Origin: CAMDHY01 sp943372725
Lineage (GTDB): Bacteria; Pseudomonadota; Alphaproteobacteria; Rhizobiales; Segnochrobactraceae
Direction: 5' to 3'
Length of the DNA stretch: 10,318 bases
Assembly (NCBI GenBank): GCA_943372725.1
Contig: CALRZT010000166.1
Span: forward strand, 1-10,318
Shown here: one piece after another, positions 6,914 to 10,318 of the stretch
Layout of the letters: each line of letters opens with the position of its first letter
Position numbering within the stretch: position 1 is the first letter of the stretch
Position numbers and translations under genes: made by a program
Notes under the pieces: generated by a model
The model's input: only the letters and a program-made list of their open reading frames with translations
Databases searched by the model: none
What the model was told of the DNA's origin: nothing

Positions 6914-6920
6914 GCGCGCC

Positions 6921-7958
6921 TCAGCGATGCGCGACCTGCTTGTTCGGGATGCCCTCGATCGGGCATTCGTCGGTGCCGACGGTGCCGCGCGTGATCGCCT
7001 CGACCATCTCGCGCGTCCCTTCCGGGTCGGTGATCCACGTCTTGTAGAATTCGTAGGGGCAGACCGCGTGGCCGCGGACGTCTTCACCGGAGTTGATCGT
7101 GCCGGTGTAGCCGCGGTGGACGAGCTTGAAGAGGTGGTTCTGCGACTGCATGTTCTTGCGGGCGTCGCGGATCAGCGAGACCGAGAGCTGCGCATACTGG
7201 ATGCCGTAGTCTTCCTCACCGCACTCGCCGAGCGTGCGGCCGTCGAAGCCGATGATCGCCGAGTGGCCGAAATAGGAATAGACGCCATCGAAACCGGAGG
7301 CGTTGGCCACGGCGACGTAGACGTTGTTCGCCCACGCCATCGCCTTCGACATGATCACCTGCTGGTCCTTCGCCGGATACATGTAGCCCTGGCAGCGGAC
7401 GATGAGTTCGGCGCCGCGCATCGCGCAGTCACGCCAGATTTCCGGAAAATTCCCGTCGTCGCAGATGATCAGCGAGATCTTCAGGCCCTTCGGCCCCTCC
7501 GAGACATAGGTGCAGTTGCCGGGATACCAGCCCTCGATCGGCACCCACGGCATGATCTTGCGGTACTTCTGGACGATCTCGCCCTTGTCGTTCATCAGGA
7601 TGAGGGTGTTGTAGGGCGCCTTGTTCGGGTGTTCCTCGTGGCGCTCGCCGGTGAGCGAGAACACGCCCCACACCTTCGCCCTGCGGCACGCCTCTGCGAA
7701 GATCTCGGTCTCGTCGCCGGGGATGGTCGAGGCCGTCTCGTACATCTCCTTCGAGTCGTACATGATCCCGTGCGTCGAGTATTCCGGGAAGATGACGAGG
7801 TCCATGCCCGGCAGACCGCGCTTCATGCCCATCACCATGTCGGCGATCTTGCCGGCGTTTTCGAGCACTTCCGCCTTCGTATGCAGGCGCGGCATCTTGT
7901 AGTTGACGACCGCGACGCCGACGGTGTCCTTGCTGGAAGAGATGTCACCGTGCAACAT
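6921..7958 (-). CDS. amiE: Aliphatic amidase AmiE
   Basis: AmiE hydrolyses short aliphatic amides such as acetamide and propionamide to the carboxylate plus ammonia; it is a cytoplasmic nitrilase-superfamily enzyme. The 345-residue sequence is very close to Pseudomonas aeruginosa AmiE (346 residues) from the first residues onward. The catalytic residues fall at identical positions: Glu59 in FPEYS, Lys134 in KYRK, Glu142 in PIEGWYPG and Cys166 in IICDDGN. The region GIQYAQLS plus QSQNHLFK is also conserved. Only the C-terminal 35 or so residues diverge. The ATG at 7958 has an excellent AAGGAG eight bases upstream. It lies 39 bases after urtE, so it is probably cotranscribed with the importer, which would supply the amide. 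The P. aeruginosa regulators amiC and amiR are not seen here. A formamidase (AmiF) assignment is less likely given the strong AmiE match. Confidence 0.96.
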   Translation of the reverse strand: MLHGDISSSKDTVGVAVVNYKMPRLHTKAEVLENAGKIADMVMGMKRGLPGMDLVIFPEYSTHGIMYDSKEMYETASTIPGDETEIFAEACRRAKVWGVFSLTGERHEEHPNKAPYNTLILMNDKGEIVQKYRKIMPWVPIEGWYPGNCTYVSEGPKGLKISLIICDDGNFPEIWRDCAMRGAELIVRCQGYMYPAKDQQVIMSKAMAWANNVYVAVANASGFDGVYSYFGHSAIIGFDGRTLGECGEEDYGIQYAQLSVSLIRDARKNMQSQNHLFKLVHRGYTGTINSGEDVRGHAVCPYEFYKTWITDPEGTREMVEAITRGTVGTDECPIEGIPNKQVAHR

Positions 7959-7997
7959 TTGCTTTTCTCCTTGTGAACACGAACGGGATCGCGGCTC

Positions 7998-8711
7998 TCA
8001 GACCGCCATGTGGCGGTGAACGACGGTGTCGGTGAGGGTGTCGATGGGGCCGAAGGCGACGACGCGGCCCTTCTCCATCATCGCGAAACGGTGACCGGCG
8101 CGGCGGGCGAAGGCGACGTTCTGCTCGACCAGCACCACCGTCATGCCGAGCTCGCGGTTGAGCCGGACGATGATCGCCTCGATCTCCTCGACGATGTTCG
8201 GCTGGATGCCTTCGGTCGGCTCGTCGAGGAGGAGGATCGAGGGCCGCGCGGCGAGCGCCCGGGCGATGGCGAGCTGCTGTTGCTGGCCGCCGGAGAGCAG
8301 GCCGCCGGGCCGGCCGAGATTGGCGGAGAGATAGGGAAAGAGCTCGCCGACGAGCTTCGGCACCTCGCGCCCGCCGCCATTGGCGGCGAACGAGCCCATC
8401 AGGATGTTCTCGGCGACCGAGAAGTCCGGGATGATCTCTCGCCCCTGCGGCACGTAGGCGATGCCGGCGCGGGCGCGGCGGAAGGTCGGCTCCTGGCCGA
8501 TCGCCCGGTCCTTCAGGCGGATCTTGCCGGTGGACCGGTCGGTCAGCCCCATCAGCGTCTTCAGGAGCGTCGTCTTGCCGGTGCCGTTGCGGCCGAGCAC
8601 GACGGTGATCTCGCCGGCCGGCACGCTGATGCAGACGTCGTGCAGGATGTGGCTTCGGCCGTAGAAGGCGTTGACGTCGACGAGCGTCAGCAGGGCGGGC
8701 GCATCCGTCAC
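7998..8711 (-). CDS. urtE: Urea/amide ABC transporter ATPase UrtE
   Basis: This is the second nucleotide-binding subunit of the UrtABCDE importer (LivF-like branch of the branched-chain amino acid family), acting on the cytoplasmic face of the membrane with UrtD. The 237-residue product has Walker A GRNGTGKTT (40-48), the Q-loop in YVPQGREI (86-93), signature LSGGQ (139-143) with the QQQLAIARAL run, Walker B ILLLDEPTE (159-167) and the VEQN switch (195-198) typical of LivF/UrtE. PTEGIQPNIVEEI is characteristic of UrtE. The start is a GTG at 8711 overlapping the urtD stop (GTGA); the frame is open further upstream only as a shadow of urtD. The nearby amidase means the cargo could be short amides as well as urea. 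Confidence 0.94.
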   Translation of the reverse strand: MTDAPALLTLVDVNAFYGRSHILHDVCISVPAGEITVVLGRNGTGKTTLLKTLMGLTDRSTGKIRLKDRAIGQEPTFRRARAGIAYVPQGREIIPDFSVAENILMGSFAANGGGREVPKLVGELFPYLSANLGRPGGLLSGGQQQQLAIARALAARPSILLLDEPTEGIQPNIVEEIEAIIVRLNRELGMTVVLVEQNVAFARRAGHRFAMMEKGRVVAFGPIDTLTDTVVHRHMAV

Positions 8712-9457
8712 GACAGGATCCCCTTCGAGCCGAGATAGGCGGCGCGCACCCGCTCGTCGGATTCGATCGCCGCGATGTCGCCTTCGGCGAGCACCTGGCC
8801 GAGGTGCATGACGGTGATGCGCTCGGCGATCTCGCGGACGAACGCCATGTCGTGCTCGACGACGAGGAGCGTGTGCCGGCCCTTGAGCGCGTTGATGATG
8901 GCGGCGGTGCGCAGCGTCTCGGCTTGCGTCATGCCGGCCGTTGGCTCGTCGAGCAACAGCACCTTCGGGTCCTGCACCATCAGGATGCCGATCTCGAGCC
9001 ACTGCGTCTCGCCGTGGCTGAGGTTGCCGGCGAGGCGGTCGGCGTTGTCGCCGAGGCCGGTCAGCGCCAGCACCTCGTCGACGCGGGCGCGCTCCTTGGC
9101 GGTGAAGCCGAAGCGCAGGTTGCGAAAGACGCTCGGGCTCGAGCAGCTCGCCACCTCGAGGTTGCGGCGGACGGTGAGCTCCTTGAAGACGCTCGGGATC
9201 TGGAACTTCCGGCCGAGACCGGCGCGGGCGATGTCGTTCTCCTCGCGGTTGGTGATCTCGGCGTCGTAGAGGAAGACGCGGCCGGCGGTCGCCTTGGTGC
9301 GGCCGGAGACGAGGTCCATCAGCGTCGTCTTGCCGGCGCCGTTGGCGCCGAGCAGCACGCGCAGTTCCCCCTCCTCCACCACCATCGACACCCCGTCGAC
9401 CGCCTTGAAGCCGGAGAAGTCGACGCCGATGCCGTCGATCGTGAGGGCTGCCGCCAT
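8708..9457 (-). CDS. urtD: Urea/amide ABC transporter ATPase UrtD
   Basis: This is the first nucleotide-binding subunit of the importer (LivG-like). The 249-residue protein has Walker A GANGAGKTT (37-45), the Q-loop in RKFQIPSVF (83-91), the UrtD-type signature LSHGE with TQWLEIG (146-157), Walker B VLLLDEPTAGM (166-176) and switch His202 in VVEHDM. The LSHGxxQWLEIG form separates UrtD from amino acid LivG proteins, which supports a urea/amide role. The ATG at 9457 has GGAGGG upstream and starts 14 bases after the urtC stop. The gene ends by overlapping urtE. Confidence 0.94.
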   Translation of the reverse strand: MAAALTIDGIGVDFSGFKAVDGVSMVVEEGELRVLLGANGAGKTTLMDLVSGRTKATAGRVFLYDAEITNREENDIARAGLGRKFQIPSVFKELTVRRNLEVASCSSPSVFRNLRFGFTAKERARVDEVLALTGLGDNADRLAGNLSHGETQWLEIGILMVQDPKVLLLDEPTAGMTQAETLRTAAIINALKGRHTLLVVEHDMAFVREIAERITVMHLGQVLAEGDIAAIESDERVRAAYLGSKGILS

Positions 9458-9471
9458 GATTGCGCCCTCCC

Positions 9472-10318
9472 CTACTCGGCCGCCTGGGCGGGCGCGGTGT
9501 CGCCACGCGCCGGATCGCCGGAGCGGCCGCGATTGAGCCGTGCCAACAGGAGATTGCTGAGATCGTCGGCGAACCCGGCGATGCCGCGCGGCAGGAACAG
9601 CACGACGAGCACGAAGACGAGGCCGATGATCGCTTTCCAGGCCTCCACGAGGGCCTCGGTCTCGCTCGCCGTCGCCTCGATGGTGTTGATGAGGATGGCG
9701 CCGATGCAGGCACCGAGCAGCGACGAGCGCCCGCCGACCGCCGCCCACACCACCATCGTGATGGAGAAGGTGAGGTCCATGAAGGTCGGCGAGGCGAACT
9801 CGGCGACGACGACATAGAGCATCCCGGCTAGGCCGGCGATCAGCGCCGATACCGAGAAGAAGAACACCTGGTAGTGCGGCACGTCGAAGCCGAGATAGCG
9901 CGCCCGGTTCTGGTCGTCGCGGATCGCCTGCAAGATCAGTCCGGCGCGGGTCTCGACGAGAAGCCGCGTCAGGATCAGAACCACTGCCAGCGACCCGGCG
10001 ACGACGTAGTAGGTCTCGACCATGTAGGGGTCGAACTCGAAGCCGCCGACGGTGAACCAGCCGAGATCCGTGAGGCCGTTGAAGCCGTTGGTGATCGGCT
10101 GCAGGTCGATGACGAGGAGGCGGACAAGCAGCACGAAGGCGAGCGTGATGATCGAGACGAACACGCCGGCGATGCGCTTGCGGAACACCACCCAGCCGAT
10201 CGCGCCGGCCAGAAGCGTCGGCACGACGAGGCCCATGGCGACACCGAACCACTGGCTCTGGAACGGGATCCACAGCCACGACGCCTTGTTGATGCAGCAG
10301 AGATCGGTGACGGAGCCG
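9472..10318 (-). CDS. urtC: Urea/amide ABC transporter permease UrtC (5' end cut by window)
   Basis: This is an inner-membrane permease of the LivM family, partner of UrtB in the importer. 281 residues are visible and the frame is open through the right edge, so the N-terminus lies outside. An internal Met encoded at 10236 is not the start, because the preceding residues (a Trp-rich stretch with WFGVAMGLVVP) fit the family. Hydrophobic segments lie roughly at visible residues 26-44, 48-68, 98-117, 149-172, 181-203 and 221-243. The cytoplasmic ATPase-coupling loop is recognisable as AIRDDQNRARYLGFDVPHYQ (131-150). AVGGRSSLLGAxxGA (192-206) and the final FLPRGIAG block are typical. The C-terminal tail is Ala/Asp-rich and variable. 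The stop is TAG. urtA (binding protein) and urtB would be expected upstream. Confidence 0.92.
   Translation of the reverse strand, partial: GSVTDLCCINKASWLWIPFQSQWFGVAMGLVVPTLLAGAIGWVVFRKRIAGVFVSIITLAFVLLVRLLVIDLQPITNGFNGLTDLGWFTVGGFEFDPYMVETYYVVAGSLAVVLILTRLLVETRAGLILQAIRDDQNRARYLGFDVPHYQVFFFSVSALIAGLAGMLYVVVAEFASPTFMDLTFSITMVVWAAVGGRSSLLGACIGAILINTIEATASETEALVEAWKAIIGLVFVLVVLFLPRGIAGFADDLSNLLLARLNRGRSGDPARGDTAPAQAAE

Larger units (their letters stand above)
6691..6920 (-). promoter_or_regulatory. Structured intergenic region between amiE and the permease gene
   Basis: About 230 bases without a convincing gene, the only large gap in the window. On the minus strand it contains, in order, a strong 11-bp hairpin just after amiE, a hairpin with CCCGGG arms (6815-6840), a small CGTCT/AGACG hairpin (6779-6794) and a larger stem with TCCGG/CCGGA outer arms and CGCGC/GCGCG inner arms (roughly 6732-6776). 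Short open frames on both strands lack ribosome sites and family resemblance. I see no convincing -35/-10 or sigma-54 promoter. It may be an mRNA leader, an internal processing region or an attenuator controlling the permease and everything downstream. Confidence 0.45.

Noticed and set aside
7998..9815. Long open frame extending urtE upstream across urtD and urtC
   Set aside because: The upstream portion is low-complexity Arg/Ser/Pro-rich shadow; urtD and urtC are intact in other frames. A GTG start overlapping the urtD stop explains urtE.
1..10318. CRISPR arrays, tRNAs, insertion sequences, phage or toxin-antitoxin genes
   Set aside because: No direct-repeat arrays, cloverleaf-like sequences, transposase motifs or terminal inverted repeats were seen; the window is almost fully occupied by metabolic and transport genes.

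Overview
The window looks like one long, tightly packed operon read entirely from the minus strand (right to left). GC content is high, with strong third-position G/C. GTG starts and 4-base start/stop overlaps are present. Gene content and codon bias suggest an alphaproteobacterium, possibly Hyphomicrobiales or a relative. This placement is by inspection only.

Layout in transcription order. (1) 10318-7998: the end of a urea/short-amide ABC importer, with urtC (cut by the window edge), urtD and urtE. urtA and urtB presumably lie outside, upstream. (2) 7958-6921: an aliphatic amidase very like Pseudomonas AmiE, with its Glu59/Lys134/Cys166 catalytic residues intact. (3) 6920-6691: the only sizeable non-coding gap, about 230 bases, with several predicted hairpins. 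(4) 6690-5362: an NCS1-family (CodB-like) permease. (5) 5361-5291: a short gap with a perfect 11-bp hairpin. (6) 5290-4271: a MetX-like alpha/beta hydrolase with an intact Ser-Asp-His triad but no assigned substrate. (7) 4223-12: a urease block in the unusual order ureE, ureF, ureAB (gamma and beta fused), ureC, ureG. There is no ureD in the window. A possible next ORF begins at the left edge, overlapping the ureG stop.

The genes appear to form a nitrogen-scavenging pathway. Amides or ureas would enter through UrtABCDE and possibly the NCS1 permease. AmiE would cleave short aliphatic amides to carboxylate plus ammonia. The nickel enzyme UreAB/UreC, assembled by UreE, UreF and UreG, would release ammonia from urea or a urea-like compound.

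The most interesting feature is the catalytic subunit UreC. All metal ligands and the flap Cys/His are present, but the otherwise near-invariant active-site loop (GTGPAxGTxATT in ordinary ureases) is rewritten and shortened, and the neighbouring SDSQAMGR is SDSQGMGR. Together with the amidase, the orphan hydrolase and the second permease, this raises the possibility of a divergent urease-family enzyme acting on a substituted urea or amide instead of, or as well as, plain urea. That is inference; a simple divergent urease remains the default.
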